Source: Gymnopus androsaceus JB14 (Eukaryota; Basidiomycota; Agaricomycetes; Agaricales; Omphalotaceae). From it: 64,000 nt of DNA. The DNA lies in the NCBI GenBank assembly GCA_009733575.1, contig ML769539.1, positions 100,736 through 164,735 of the forward strand, read 5' to 3'. The position numbers and the translations under genes were made by a program. The notes under the pieces are model-generated. The model was not told the DNA's origin, made no database searches, and saw nothing but the letters and a program-made list of their open reading frames with translations. Of the stretch, positions 21,501 to 34,072 are shown in pieces (position 1 is the first letter of the stretch; the number at the start of each line of letters is the position of its first letter).

Positions 21501-24500
21501 ATGAACTCTCCAAAAAGCACCACTAGAACGCGTCGAAATGTTTCCCAGAAACATGTCTTATCCTCTGAAATCCTTTCCGTCACCTCCGCCATGCGTAAAA
21601 ACTCGCGATGGGCTTCCTCTACGAATTTCATGAGCAGTACCCAGCCATCTGCTCTAGGAAGCAACCTCGGCCTTCGTATATCGAGTCCTTCTTTCAATAC
21701 TCGCGCCAGCTCCAGTGGAAGCAGGGAAGCAGATCTTATGGCTGGATTTCAGGAACTGAAAAAAAACGTACGAGACGTGGAAGGTAATAATCCTTAGATC
21801 CTTAGAAGCAATCTGTATCCATTTTAATGATCTTTTCGTAGATTTATCGACTCTTCCATTACCCTCGATCCTCTCTCCTTTCTTTGAAATAATTCGCTCT
21901 CCTTTGTCGACTGGGCCTATTACCTCTACTGCACTTACCGCCCTCCATAACTTTTTCGTATGTGGCATAATTTCTGCCCAGTCAATTGCTCTCGAGGTCG
22001 CTCTTGTGGAGTTGAGCACCACTGTTGCTCGCTGCAAATTTGAACCCAGTGACTCTTCCGGAGATGAAGTTGTTCTCCTCAAAATTCTAACCGTCATCCA
22101 CGACTGCTTATGTGCCTATGATGTTGGCAGCGTGCTTGGAGATGTAGAAGTCTGCGAAATGCTGGAGACGGTCTTGACAACTTGTTGCCAGATGCGGCTC
22201 AGTGGTTAGTCTCATCATCTCCTTAGCTTAACCGGCACTTCTCTAATTCTATTTACAGAAATACTTCGACGCTCCGCCGAGAACACCATGCACTCTCTAG
22301 TCAGGAAGGTGTTCTCGCGACTCCATTCAATTGACCCTGAAACGGAGGAATCCAAACTGGTCCAAGATGTCGAGGACGCCGAAATCAAGATGAACGTCTC
22401 GTCTACCCAGATTCCCAATGAGGCTGGTGACGAGGAAGGTCAAGAACTGGTTGTAGATGCTCCATCGGAGGATCAGGAACCGCCGCAGGAAGCTCAAACT
22501 CCTTCATCCGCCTTTGTGCCTCGAACGCAGTGTAAGCAGCATTGTTGCCCTTCATATCTATCTCGTTTAAGTTGATCCCTTCCCGCAGTTAGCTTGCCTT
22601 CGATACTCGAGCTTCTAAGGGTCCTCGTGAACGTACTCGATCCAAATGATCAACAGCACACTGATTCGACGCGTCTGGTTGTTCTTGGCATACTCAATTC
22701 GGCATTCGAAGAAGCTGGTCCCCGAATAGGCGCTTTTCCATCGCTTCAAGCCCTCGTTTTAGACCCAGGATGTAAATATCTATTCCAGCTCGCTCGCTCC
22801 GAGAACCTCGCCGTCCTTCATGCTGCGCTGCGCACATTATCTGCCATGTTCGATACCATGCGCGAACACCTGAAGCTACAACAGGAGTTATTCCTGGCTT
22901 TCACTATTGATAGGCTTGCACCTCCTCTTCCTATCGGAGCCGTGAAAGGATCGCTATCCAAGAAAGCAACTATGACTGGATCACCTCGTCCTGGTACCCC
23001 TTCTTTGGGCTCCGTGGAACCCGAAAAGGACGCCGATAGTGGAACGATGACGCCGACACGTGTCCTCGTCGCGCCTGCGCGCGGAGAAACGCGAAATCTT
23101 GTCCTAGAGACTCTCAGCCAAATATCACGGCACCCCAGTTTCATGGTCGACTTGTATACAAACTATGATTGCGATATCAATTGCGAGAACCTGTTTGAAA
23201 GGCTAATTGACTTTTTAACAAAGGTAGGAACTGCGTATCGCTTTCATACAGTATTTCTCAATTCATTTTTTAGTCTGTGTACCCTTCCCATTATGCTGGT
23301 GGTCTTGACGCCCAGCAAAGGAATGCTCAATATCTATGCTTGGACTTACTTCTAGCATTCGTCAACGACATGGCGAAAAGGGCAGAAGGGGTGCGTACTT
23401 TTGCTGCATATTCTTCTTTGGTGCTGATTAATCGACAGGGATGTCAAGAGTGGCCATCAGTAAACCAGTTTTTCAGTTCGATGGAATAGTATCCTCACCG
23501 TTTGATTTCGCAGGATTGTCCATCTCCAGAGTCCCTTCTCCATGCTAAATCACAAAAGAAACTCATTCTGACTGGTGCATCTCGATTCAACGCTAAACCA
23601 AAAACGGGCCTGGCATTTTTGGAAGAGAATGGATTAATCTATGCAGACTTGTCAGATGAGGTTGACAAACCACTCAGCTTAGCTAGATTCTTGAAAAGCT
23701 GCACTCGCTTGGATAAACGCCTTCTTGGAGATTTTATTTCAAAGCCGGACAACATCCAGATTCTCAAAGATTTCATCGGTTTATTTGATTTCAAAAATGT
23801 AAGTCATGAGCATTATTTTTTTTTGAATCAATTGCTCACCATTTGTAGAAACCTATTGCAAACGCGATGCGAGAGTTGTTGGAAACTTTCCGTCTTCCCG
23901 GAGAAGCTCAACAGATCGCCCGAATTACCGAAACCTTTGCTTCCATATATTTTGCTGCTGGACCAGGTTTGTTTGCTTCCAATGACTGACGATGAAAAGC
24001 TGATTGAGACTTAGCTGAAATCAAAAGCGAAGACGCTGTCTATGTTCTAGCATATTCAGTCATCATGCTCAACACCGACTTACACAATCCTCAAATTAGG
24101 GTGAGTTTGATCACGCTTTGCTCAAAAGTGACTCCTAAGTGTTCATTACAGAAACGTATGTCAATTGAAGAGTATCAGAAGAACTTACGCGGTGTAAACG
24201 ACGGAACCAACTTCTCGCCTGAATTTTTGGTAAGATTTTGGCGCAAAACCCTCTCGTAGTTGGTTAATCATTCTTGCAGCAAGAGATATACGATTCGATA
24301 CGAAAGCGTGAAATTGTCATGCCTGAGGAACATACCGGCGCACTAGGTTTCGAATATGCTTGGAAAGAACTCCTTACTCGCTCACGGCAAGCAGGTCAGT
24401 GTTTTGTTTTTCGCATACGTTTGTCTTGTTCTCATACCAACTTTAGGTCGCTTGATAATATGCAACAGCCCGTTGTTCGACGTTGAGATGTTTAAATCTG

Positions 24501-27025
24501 TGTGGAAGCCTGTCATTTCTTCCATTGCCTACGCTTTCACAAGTTTTGACGACGATTATATCATTCAACGAGCCATCGCTGGCTTCAGGCAATGTGCAAC
24601 CCTGGCTCAACACTTCAACCTTCCAGATGTATTCGACTTTGTCGTCGTTTCACTGTCACAAGCCACTAGCCTCCTCCCAGAAATGCTACCAGTAAGCGTA
24701 CCGAATTACCCGACCGTTGACGTGGAAGGACAAAGCATCACTGTATCGAATTTATCGGTCAAGTTTGGCGTCAATTTCAAAGGTCAGCTTGCTGCTGTCG
24801 TGTTGTTCAATATCGTCAATGGGAATGGGAATGCCTTGCGGGAAGGTTGGACTCAGGTATGGAACAGTTATTCTGGGATTTTGTATTTGACAGCTTTTTA
24901 GATTTTTGAAATGTTCCAAAACCTGTTCCTCCATTCCCTACTTCCTACTCGGATGCTGCAAATGGAGGATTTCTTGGGAGGGGTGTCCATGATCCCATTA
25001 CGAGGTGCTCAACCACAGCGCACTCCGGCCAGAAGTGATGGAGGTCTTCTTTCAACATTGTCGTCATATCTCATGACCCCGTACGGTGCAAGCTCTGATT
25101 CAATCGTCCCCGATGCTACTGAGTCGGACATTGAGAACACTCTTTGCACCATCGATTGTATCACGTCTTGCAGGCTTGATGAGTTATATAGCGAAATCAT
25201 GTATGCCATCCTACATTGGATTTTACTCATTTTATTGCTCACTGCAGTTTTTCAGGCAGCTCGAATTAGACGCTCTGGTGGCAGCTGTTCGTGCGCTGGA
25301 AGCGCTTGCGCACGAACGGACTGTCGCAAAGTTGAAACAGGAATCCGATGATCCAATGTACCCCGCGCAAGATAAACCAGGCCCAATGCCCTACGACCCT
25401 GCCTCCGTGTTCTTGTTGGAGACTATGGTCAGTATATCCTGCCAAGCTCCACAGTATATCGACGATCTATGGTTTGTTTCTTTTTGTTCATCCAATTAAA
25501 ACCTTTCCGACTTTTTTTTGCCCGTTAGGCCCATCGTTTTTGAGCATTTGTCTGCTCTTCTGCACCATGATTCCGCTGGCCAGTACAGTATCCTTCTTAT
25601 TGAACGTGCAGTGGTTGGTTTACTGCGTCTTTGTCTCATACTTGCTCAAAAGGTAGTGGTAATGCATCTATTAGAATTTTGGCTGACAACCCAATTCCTC
25701 GCTAGTCGTCGCTTCGAGATCAGATATATGTCTCCTTGGATCTTCTTTCTGGACTTCCTTCGGATGTAGCTGTCTCCGTAGCTGAACAAATCGTTGTAGG
25801 AGTCATATTTCTGGTTCAGAAGCACAGAGAAATTATCACGTATGTGTTTGCTGTATTCTTGCAACTGCCCCGCTACAATTTTATTGTCTCCCAGGTCCCA
25901 GACGGAGTGGAAACTAATATTTGCTTTGCTGCGTTCTACGATATCACATCCGGAGGCGGCGAGACTTTCTTTTGATCTCCTGAACAATCTTGTGGTCGAT
26001 GGACCTGAGCAGCTAGTGTCCATGGACAATTTCTCTGCGCTGGTAACACTGCTCAACGACTTCGCCACTATAGCTGGCAGCACTGTAGAAGGACATCAAA
26101 AGCAAGGTCGTCGTCAGGAACCTTTGACGGCTGCCAAGTGAGCTTCAAGCATGCAATTGTGTCTTTCTTCACACTGACCTTGTCCTGTATAGTTCGCCTG
26201 CAGTGGAACGTGGACACAAAGCTATTGAGTTGCTAAGCAGTCTCAAGAGGTTCATTTCCCCCATTATTGCATTGTCTGGTCTAAAACGTGAAGATGGTAA
26301 GCGATTCGGTCGAACGATAGAAAGAAGCTGCGAACTCATTTTTGTGTCAGCTTGGGAACAACTCTTCCTGCCACTTTTAACATCAATGAAAGACCAATCG
26401 AGCAACGCCTCCCGTGAAGTCCGGCAAAGCGCTATCGGGCAGCTTCAGCGAATGTTATTAGCTTCTCATCCAATCCTAGATGAAGCCGGCACGAAGCAAG
26501 CGGAGCAGATCTTCAATAAGATTGTCTTCCGTCTGGTGGATGATCTACTAAAGCCCCACGTCTTCCAACGTGATCCCCGCGGTATGCCGGAGACGAGACT
26601 GAGGGCTTCCGCGCTACTCTGTAAAACATTCATGCATTTCGAGGTTCGAGAAAGTCAAGCGACAGCCGATATTAGGATTCTTTGGAATGAGATTCTTGAT
26701 CTCCTTGACCGCTTGATGCATCTAGACCGAGGCGACCAATTAGTACGTGTCCTAATCTCTGTTCTTGGTCTTCGTTCTCAATCACTGTATCTAGTACGAA
26801 GCCATTCCTGAGTCCTTGAAGAATGTTTTACTCGTCATGAACGCAGCTCAGATTCTAGTTCCTCCTTCCGGTGATGATCAGCGTAATGAACGACAACGTA
26901 CTTTGTGGACGATGACTTCGGAACGAATGGAGAGGTTCCTGCCTGGATTTTTGACAGAGGTTATACCTGTACCAGAGATATCTGAAGTACCTTTGCAGCC
27001 TGTTGAAGAAGCTCCAGCTCCGTAA
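21501..27025 (+). CDS. GEA2: Sec7-domain Arf guanine nucleotide exchange factor (Gea1/2, GBF1 type)
   Basis: Starts MNSPKSTTRTRRNVSQKH at 21501; the frame is open further upstream with only a GTG, and no better ATG is visible. The N-terminal region contains SEILSVTSAMRKNSRWASS and a DCB-HUS-like helical part. The HUS-box region includes TNYDCDINCENLFERL. The Sec7 domain spans about 23520-24240, with RLDKRLLGDFISKP, the glutamate-finger segment ETFRLPGEAQ and AYSVIMLNTDLHNPQ. HDS-type helical repeats follow to the end (EEAPAP). The enzyme loads GTP on Arf1 at the early Golgi to start COPI coat assembly. Many short introns. It lies 119 bases behind Nup159 on the same strand. Confidence 0.93.
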
Positions 27026-27949
27026 TAATCTCAAAGTTATTATAGTTGTACACCATTATTTAACCTTAAAATATTTAGACATCAGGATCATAATACTTAT
27101 TTGTTTCTGTTTTACGAAGGAGGCAAGATATACAGCTTTGGCATGCCATGTGGCAATCTGGAGGATGCCGAGAATCGGCCGGAATGCACTGTATGCATAC
27201 ACCCTGATCGATATTGATGATCTCGATACTTCTTGTCTTTTGTTCAATCTCGACTGAAACGTTTGAGCTTCAGGTTTGCGCAATTGATACACGAAATGGA
27301 ACGCTAGAAGGAGCAGAATCCAGGACCGAAGAAGGCAGGATGTACCATCTCCGCGCGACCGAATATTGGTTTCGGTGGAATGAGAACCAGATCGTAAGTC
27401 CAATCGTTTTCGTGTTTCTCCCCTAACCCCAGCTTCGATATTTACCTTTTGTGCCACTACCGATATACTACTTCATCTGTGGCTCCTCTCATTACCGAAC
27501 CAGATTCTCGCGTCCACTGACTGTAACTAAAGACATCCCTTTGATAGTCAACTAGCATTTGTTCCGCAGTAAACCACTGCATGCGTTCCCTACCCGCCGA
27601 TCTCCCCATCTCGAATCACGTTTGTATTTTTGTACTGTATGTTCTCAAATTTTCACGCTCTAGAATATTTTGACATCGTTTATACAGCATTTACACCGAT
27701 GTAAGTTTGAAATACAATTCAGTACATCAATCGTTAGAATTCATGGCTCATACTTTTCCGCTGAGTTTCTGTTGCGTTCATAATGTCGTTAGACTTTAGT
27801 TGGACTCACTGTATATTTACCTCGCTCCATGGAGAAACCTCGATCTGACATTGAGTGTATCTTCGACATTTGGTATATCATCATTCAGTATCTTCCGGCA
27901 TCAAAAGAAAACTTAGCTTGGATAGTCTGGCAATATCATTTCAACATAG
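27026..27949. other. Intergenic, no supported gene
   Basis: About 0.9 kb after the Arf-GEF stop. It is AT-rich with scattered stops in all frames. A 133-codon minus-strand frame at 27056-27457 begins with GTG, has no family resemblance and is probably spurious. I see no RNA gene or repeat here. Confidence 0.5.
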
Positions 27950-28330
27950 TTAGGATTCATCGAACCGAGATCCAAACCTTATGCGTGAACAGGCGGTGAC
28001 GAGGGATACAACGGGTGCCAATATATATGCAACAAATTGAACAGAAAATGTAAGGCGTTTGGCGCTCCATTGTGACCATCCACCGAGGTTGATCGTCAAA
28101 AGCAACAGTGCAAGAGGATGTAACCCGATAATCTATGTAAGAGAAGGTCGTGGGACCAATGAGGAAGAACGAAATCTATGATGACCTATGAGCTTTTCAG
28201 CTTTATCGCCAAAAACTACCCCGCCGAACCAGACGCTTGCACCACCCAATAAAACCAGAACAACAATCCACCCTGTAGCAACGATAAGCTTGGCGTTCCG
28301 GCGACATACAGTAGCAGAAGTTTCCACATT
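27950..28330 (-). pseudogene. Duplicated C-terminal exons of cytochrome b561, decayed
   Basis: Two exons that repeat the end of the neighbouring cytochrome b561 gene. The first reads LIVATGWIVVLVLLGGASVW and VFGDKAEKLIGHHR, parallel to IIATGWIVAQVLFGGASVW of the full gene. The second reads SGYILLHLLLLTINLGGW and SRIRFGSRFDES, parallel to SGYLLFPLLLVTIDLGGG and SRIR. At the matching splice site the donor is AT instead of GT. No upstream exons are attached. It is most simply a partial tandem duplication that has lost function; use as an alternative 3' end of the full gene is less likely. Confidence 0.75.
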
Positions 28331-28380
28331 GGTGTTACATAATTCACAATAATTCTACAAAAATTTCATCTTGGATACTC

Positions 28381-29427
28381 TTACAAGTACGAATCAGCAA
28401 GGGCGATCCAAGTGCATGAAGGGGCGTACCTTATGCGGGATAACACAGCGGCAAGACATACCAGCGGAGCCACCATATACGCAATCAGTCGTATGGGAAA
28501 CCAAACGTTTCTTTCGCCCCAGTGTGAAAATCCACCGCCCAAATCAATTGTAACAAGTAGTAACGGGAAGAGAAGGTAACCGGACAACCTTTGAATGAAG
28601 CGGTTCCATTCAGTAAAAGCTCACGGAATACGGGATACATGCGCACCGATGGTACTTCCACATAGCCTTTGCTCTGGGACCCAGGGCTCTTCCACCAAAC
28701 CACACGCTTGCCCCACCGAATAGGACTTGAGCGACAATCCAGCCTGTTGCGATGATGCCGAAGACCTGCGAATAGCATTTGGTTTGGTGGTTTTGCATGA
28801 AGTACCCTTAGGGGGAAGCTCACCGAATGCCAACTTTGAAAATGAGCGTTGCCTGCCACGAATTTGTTCATAACGATAGCAAAAGTGCCCATCAAGAGTG
28901 CTGGAAGGCCTATGAAGAGGATAGCAGCTTGATGACGCGAAAGCCCTGCAGCTTTGGTCCTGGGTTGCGAAGTTGGCTGAAGGGTCATGATGCCTAGATT
29001 GGAATTAGTGTGTATAGGTAAAACGCGTAAATAAGATAAACCATATGTTATGAGCAGCATTGCCCCACTTTCTAGCGTTGGGTGCAGGAGAAACCATCCG
29101 ACATTTGTTGGATTATTGGTGAGCATAACGAACCATGTAACAGTCATGGTAACCTGTGCGAACACCATAAGGAGGGAAACCCATCGTTTTATCGGGGCTC
29201 CTTACCGCAGAAGCGCTCTGGAGAACGGATAAGTTCAACTGGGTCGAGGAGATTTGGGCTGGACGTACTATAGCAGCATATCTTGCAAGAGAATCGCCCT
29301 TCCGCCCTTCCTTTTTCTCTAGTTCTTCTTCGAGGCCCATATTCAAAGGTTTTTGAAGATTTTCGTCCGCGGCCTGGGGGTCAGAAGGTAAGAGTTCGTA
29401 GTCTTCTGCTTCTTCAGGTTCTGTCAT
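28381..29427 (-). CDS. Cytochrome b561-domain membrane protein
   Basis: ATG at 29427 starts an acidic cytosolic leader (MTEPEEAEDYELLPSD, ending KKEGRKGDSLARYAAI). Several hydrophobic helices follow: VTMTVTWFVML, GWFLLHPTLESGAMLLI, AAILFIGLPALLMGTFAIVM, GWIVAQVLFGGASVWFGG, GYLLFPLLLVTIDLGGG and RLIAYMVAPLVCLAAVLSRI. The four histidines expected to hold two b haems are visible in LLHPT, LSRHQ, QSWHS and KYHRLSGY. Family members move electrons across internal or plasma membranes, usually from ascorbate-like donors to ferric or radical acceptors. No DOMON domain is attached. The C-terminal exon ends at 28381. A decayed copy of its last two exons lies immediately downstream. Confidence 0.88.
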
Positions 29428-29791
29428 GATGGGCCCGGGTAGCTAAGACAAGCGTCGAATCCGAGAAGAACACGTCGCGATCGTAGATTGGAGGGAAGTA
29501 TTGTAGGCGGTGTGTGCCGGGACCAGTGCATGATCGCTAAAGGCAAGCCCGACTATACCATTCTCAGAGCAACTTGAATATTATTTGGTTGTACCAGAAT
29601 GCTAATGTAGCCGAGAACATTTGTATGCATACGTGTGTATGTATGTACTTAGGTATAAAAACTTCTTGGGAATGTGTGTTTGGTAGATGGTATTGGACTG
29701 TGACAACTGAAAAACATGACCGAGGGCAAGAAATGGTTGAGATAGCGAAAAAGGAAATAAAAATGATCAGTACAACAGAAATCATAAATCA
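29428..29791. other. Intergenic between cytochrome b561 and SDR genes
   Basis: 364 bases holding the upstream region of cytochrome b561 (minus strand) and the 3' flank of the SDR gene. No conserved frame or repeat seen. Confidence 0.5.
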
Positions 29792-31592
29792 TTACAGAAT
29801 AGGCCAGCTGCCTTCCTCCTTCCATTTATCCACAATCTCTCGGATAACGTCGTGGTTGAATTGCGGTCGTTTTAATTTGAACCCCATAACCTCCTTGATC
29901 TTCGTGTTATTGAAAGCCACGACGTGTTTCTCCAGAGCGTATTTGTCCATATAGGCAGATAAGGGCGTGTTGGGGATCGGCGGATTTGAGCTTTGGATCA
30001 TCTGCGTCCATCCGCCGACATGGTGCTCGTTAATATCCTCAACAGCATCGTCCATGAACTGTATAACAAACGTAAGGAGCTGTTCAATGAAGATGCAGAA
30101 AAAAGCGTGCCTTGTACAATGTCCTTTCACCGAGATTGAAAAAGTCAAAGGTCGTGCCAAAGAATGACGTGACGGTCTGTCCGACGCTGAGAAGAGTGCT
30201 GTTGGAATCATCAACCTAAGATAACCAAGTCAGCTCATCGTCGCGTAGAAAAGACAGGTCCCTCACGAGATTGAAGAGAGGCGCCACTAGCTTCTTGTCG
30301 TGCGGTGGCATACCCTCGACTTCCGAAACCTTACTCTTCTCATTGTGGAAGGCAATAGATTCTCCAGCCAAAATATCGGCCTCTTTTCGTCCCAAGGAGG
30401 CCATCCATTGAGCAGAAGCCCAGGCTGCACCAGCCAGGTCCTCGGAATGAAGGGTGTTTGTTGGATTCTTACCAGGCGACCAGCTGCAACATCTATTTTA
30501 GCACATAAGATCCACAACAAAGGTGAGTCCTCCGTACACAGATTTCATTGGCTTTTTAAGGTAGCCATAGACTGAACCGACGGTAATCGCAGAGGTAACT
30601 GATGAAACCATATCAATGAATCTATATCCCCATATGACGATAACGGAACGTACTGTCTCCAAACTCAATGTAAGGACCATATACGAATCCGGCCCTAAGG
30701 ATGACCAAGTTGAGGCTAAAACATACGGGTCAGCAGGAAAGAAAGAAGGACGTAAAAAGATCTCAGTGACGCACTCGTTTATAGCAGCCAACATTCTCAA
30801 TGTTTCGTGCCACCAGATTCCAATGGTTCCCTCTGGTTTGGGATCGTCTTTCTCATCATGAGAACCCTTGGTCGTTGTCTCGTAAAAAGGAAGGGTAACT
30901 CGCACATACGCCTTGACTTTACGTTTCGCGGCTTCCACTCCAAGCATGCGTGCAATATTACATGTCGTGTTGATTAGGATCTATAGGAGAGGTATGAGCC
31001 CCCGAATCCCGAATTCCGATGATGAGAAAGAAATCACCATCTCGGTCCGATCATGGCGAACTTCTCCAGTACAGTCAAAGCAGAAATCGTAAGGTTGCTG
31101 GCCTTCGGGAGGGTCGAAAATAGATTGTACAATGGCTGAAATCGACCATCAGTAGAGCATTCTGCGATTTAAAAAGTCACAGACGTACATGGAACAGTCA
31201 AATTTGCCTGCTTATAGTCCACTTGAGGCTTTGCGAGCACTTGAGGGAACTCTGCGCCAAGATATCTGTTGAAAAGGATATCGGAGATGAATATTAAGCA
31301 GGAGTGGCGCGCTGAATGCAGTTCCGTACGTTGTAGCAGGAGTGACAGAATACTTGTCGACGATTCTAAGATGCTGTAGAGACATAAGCTCAACTTGAAC
31401 TCTTAAAAGCCATACGATACTCACTGAAACCAAGGGTTCACCTTCAAGGGGGACGAGATAGGCTGCCAGAGCCCGGCTGTAGGTGTTCAACCCCCCTGTT
31501 TTGGATGTTGAGGTCCTGTTCAACGACCAACTTAGAGAGAAAAAAATTCACCGCAGATCAAGACATTTGGCTTTGAAGAGGCATCGGCCATC
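29792..31592 (-). CDS. Extended SDR, NAD-dependent epimerase/dehydratase-like
   Basis: Starts MADASSKPNVLICG at 31592 and after one intron continues GGLNTYSRALAAYLVPLEG, an N-terminal Rossmann nucleotide-binding loop. Next come HLRIVDKYSVTPATTY and IGAEFPQVLAKPQVDYKQAN, with the second beta strand ending in Asp. KRKVKAYVRVTLPFYETTTK and GIWWHETLRMLAAI are in the region of the active-site helix. NTLHSEDLAGAAWASAQWMA matches the extended-SDR substrate-domain motif. It ends DKWKEEGSWPIL. This layout is common to fungal NAD-dependent epimerase/dehydratase-like proteins of unknown substrate; no canonical YxxxK is obvious in my reading. At least eight exons. Confidence 0.75.
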
Positions 31593-31966
31593 TTATATGT
31601 AGATTGCGGTGGATGACGGCGAAAGAGAAATAGAAGGGAGTCGGAAGGAAGGGAGCAAGGGAGAGGAAGGAAGGAAGAAGAGGCGCGACTTGAAGTACCC
31701 AAGATTTAAATTACGTGCTGATCGCCGGAGTCTGTAAAATTCAGGCATTCGAAACCCTCAAAATCTCAAATTTTACTCTACTCGGAATAACAGCCTTTGG
31801 ATGCTGTTGATTTTCAACGCTTACTCCGAAGTCCTCGAGCTCGAGTCAATGACTGTTTTTGATTCCGACGGATGTTCTCCAAGTTGGTAGACTGGCGCTC
31901 GTTCACTCGACCAATCGGACCCACTGCGTATCTTCAGGCACGAGTACATTAAACCTACAAAGAGGA
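31593..31966. other. Intergenic, SDR promoter and dehydrogenase 3' flank
   Basis: 374 bases with a purine-rich stretch (about 31615-31685) just upstream of the SDR start. No gene seen. Confidence 0.5.
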
Positions 31967-33313
31967 TCACGGTGATTCTACGCCTAGTTTGACCCCGTTT
32001 CCTTCTTCCATGCCTCTCTTCAGGAACTGGTACACGGACGAAAAATCCTTCCGCGCTAGCTCTGGTTGTTCCTTAATCATCAGCGCGTACAACGTCTCAG
32101 CAGCTTCGCCCAATGGAATGGGACATCCAGCAAGAGCAGCAACATTACTGGCAAGTCCCATATCCTGTTAACAACAGATGAATCAGATCCAATCATAATG
32201 ATGAGAAGAAGGACAAAGTTGAAACACTTCTTTCAAGAAAATAAATTTACCTTCAGCATCAGTGCGGTCGCGAATCCTCCTTCGTACTCGCGTTCGCATG
32301 GAGGAGACTTCTCAGGTAACGCATGAGGAACTGGATTATTGACTGAGATAGACCAACAGTTCCCTGTTGATGAGCTGACAACACTGGAAAGGATTGCCGG
32401 ATCGAGGCCTAACTTTGTACCCAGCAACATAGCTTCACCCACAACAATCTGTTGAACACCTAAAATGAGCTAGGAAGAAGCATAAGCCATCATGAAACAG
32501 AGCGATGAACGTGGATGTACGTTGTTGCATATCTTTGCTGCCAGCCCAGCACCAGAAGGTCCACAGTGAATGATCCTTTGTCCCATATGAGATAGTACGG
32601 GATGGGCTTTCTTGAATGCATCATCTGTACCGCCAACCTAGTTTCATGTTTCAGATATCCTCCTTCACTCGAAAAGCGGAACACTACTCACGAGGAACGC
32701 GAGTGTCGCTGCCTTGGCACCAGTGACACCACCTGAAACTGGAGCGTCAACCATTTGAGATCCGGCCTCTTGAACGAGAGACGTGACAGTTCTTGCCACA
32801 TCCACGTCAAGAGTGGTCGAGTCCACACAAAGTGTACTACTCGCTAGATCTGCAGGAAGCTTCTGCAATCGTTGGGATAATCCCATTGTTGTATACAGTG
32901 AGAACCTGAGGTGAAGACGGAAGCATAGTGATAATGGTCTCAGAGGCTAGAGTCGCCCTAACTATTCATGATGAGCAAAAAAACGCAGGTTTTTCAAACT
33001 CTTACTCTTCTGGAGTAGTAGCAATATCAATCTTTGCTCCAGGGTATTGTTTGACAAAGTTATCGCAAAAGTTCTGAGCGCTACCAGGAGCAGCATCGCA
33101 AACAACAAATTGCCTGTCAGTGGCCTGAGCAAATTGTTTAGAGAATAGATTGTAAGCCATTTCGTGTCCCATACGACCTGCACTGATATAAGAAAGACTG
33201 CAGGATATGCATTGTATATACAGCGTACCAAGTCCAATGAAGCTTGTGCTTTTAGATCTCGGTGAAAGCCGCCCTATAGTTGTCGAATTTAGCCACCTTA
33301 GAGAGGGTTTCAT
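31967..33313 (-). CDS. 3-hydroxyisobutyrate dehydrogenase, mitochondrial
   Basis: Starts MKPSLRWLNSTTIGRLSPRS, a basic presequence suited to mitochondrial import, then FIGLGRMGHEMAYNL, the GxGxxG NAD-binding loop split by an intron. DAPVSGGVTGAKAATLAFLV is the substrate-binding signature. GPSGAGLAAKICNN contains the catalytic lysine. The C-terminal all-helical domain includes GEAMLLGTKLGLDPAIL and PLGEAAETLYALM, ending LGVESP. The enzyme oxidises 3-hydroxyisobutyrate to methylmalonate semialdehyde in valine breakdown. All motifs are present in their usual order over about eight exons. Confidence 0.95.
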
Positions 33314-34072
33314 GTTGAGAATCTGAGATGACGGTCAAGATTCAGAATGCGGGGAAGCACGTGACGTAGGCGTACCGGTCCATAAGACCGACGACCTCAA
33401 CTGTAGTACGGAACTTTCACCAACTAAGTACTCTAGCTATAGCCAACTAGGGCAATTGTTAGATTTTGAAATTTGAATCCTCAGAGCAGTTACGCTTGAC
33501 TGCCTTCTGCGAATTACTCATCTCCCGTTTCCAGTCGTGATCCCAACTCATCCGACGTCGCATAAGTACTTACTTGCTGTAAGTCTTATTATCGCGAACG
33601 TCGCACTTTCCAAGCCGTTTCACGACCGTGACTTTTCTACTTGCACAGGCTACCAAAGCGTCGATGTATTCCCTCGATCTTCTACGGTGTTCACGGAATA
33701 AAATGGTTATCACTGAGTTGTCTGCCAGCTGTAATGATAGATCGAAAAAGAATTCAGTGCCGCAGCTCCATGGACCGCGCAAAAAATATTCATATCAAAG
33801 GCGATACCATGCCATGGCCAATTTCTCAGCGGGAGAAGTCGCGCAAAAGTACACGCCATTTCACTACTATGTATACTAATACTACTAATACTATAGAAGT
33901 GTTTGCTTGTCCATATCTTCAAGCTGTTCATCCGAAATCGCCTTGCCTCGAGGGTCCGCACATGGTATGTCATTGGTAAGGTAAGGGTAGTACCACGCGC
34001 CGTTCGTAGATAAGCGCCAGCGCCACGCAGTGATGTTACAGTGATGTCTTTGAGTCATGCTGCTTAACGACC
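33314..34072. other. Intergenic between divergent dehydrogenase and phosphoesterase genes
   Basis: 759 bases containing both promoters. A minus-strand frame of 55 codons starting MTQRHHCNITAWRWRL at about 34058 ends in a plausible helical tail (SDEQLEDMDKQTLL), but I recognise no family and do not call it. Nothing else supported. Confidence 0.45.

Noticed and set aside
27056..27457. 133-codon minus-strand frame with a hydrophobic centre
   Set aside because: Starts with GTG, has no introns or family features, and lies in AT-rich intergenic DNA.
33891..34058. 55-codon frame MTQRHHCNITAWRWRL on the minus strand
   Set aside because: Too short and unmatched. It overlaps the promoter of the phosphoesterase gene.
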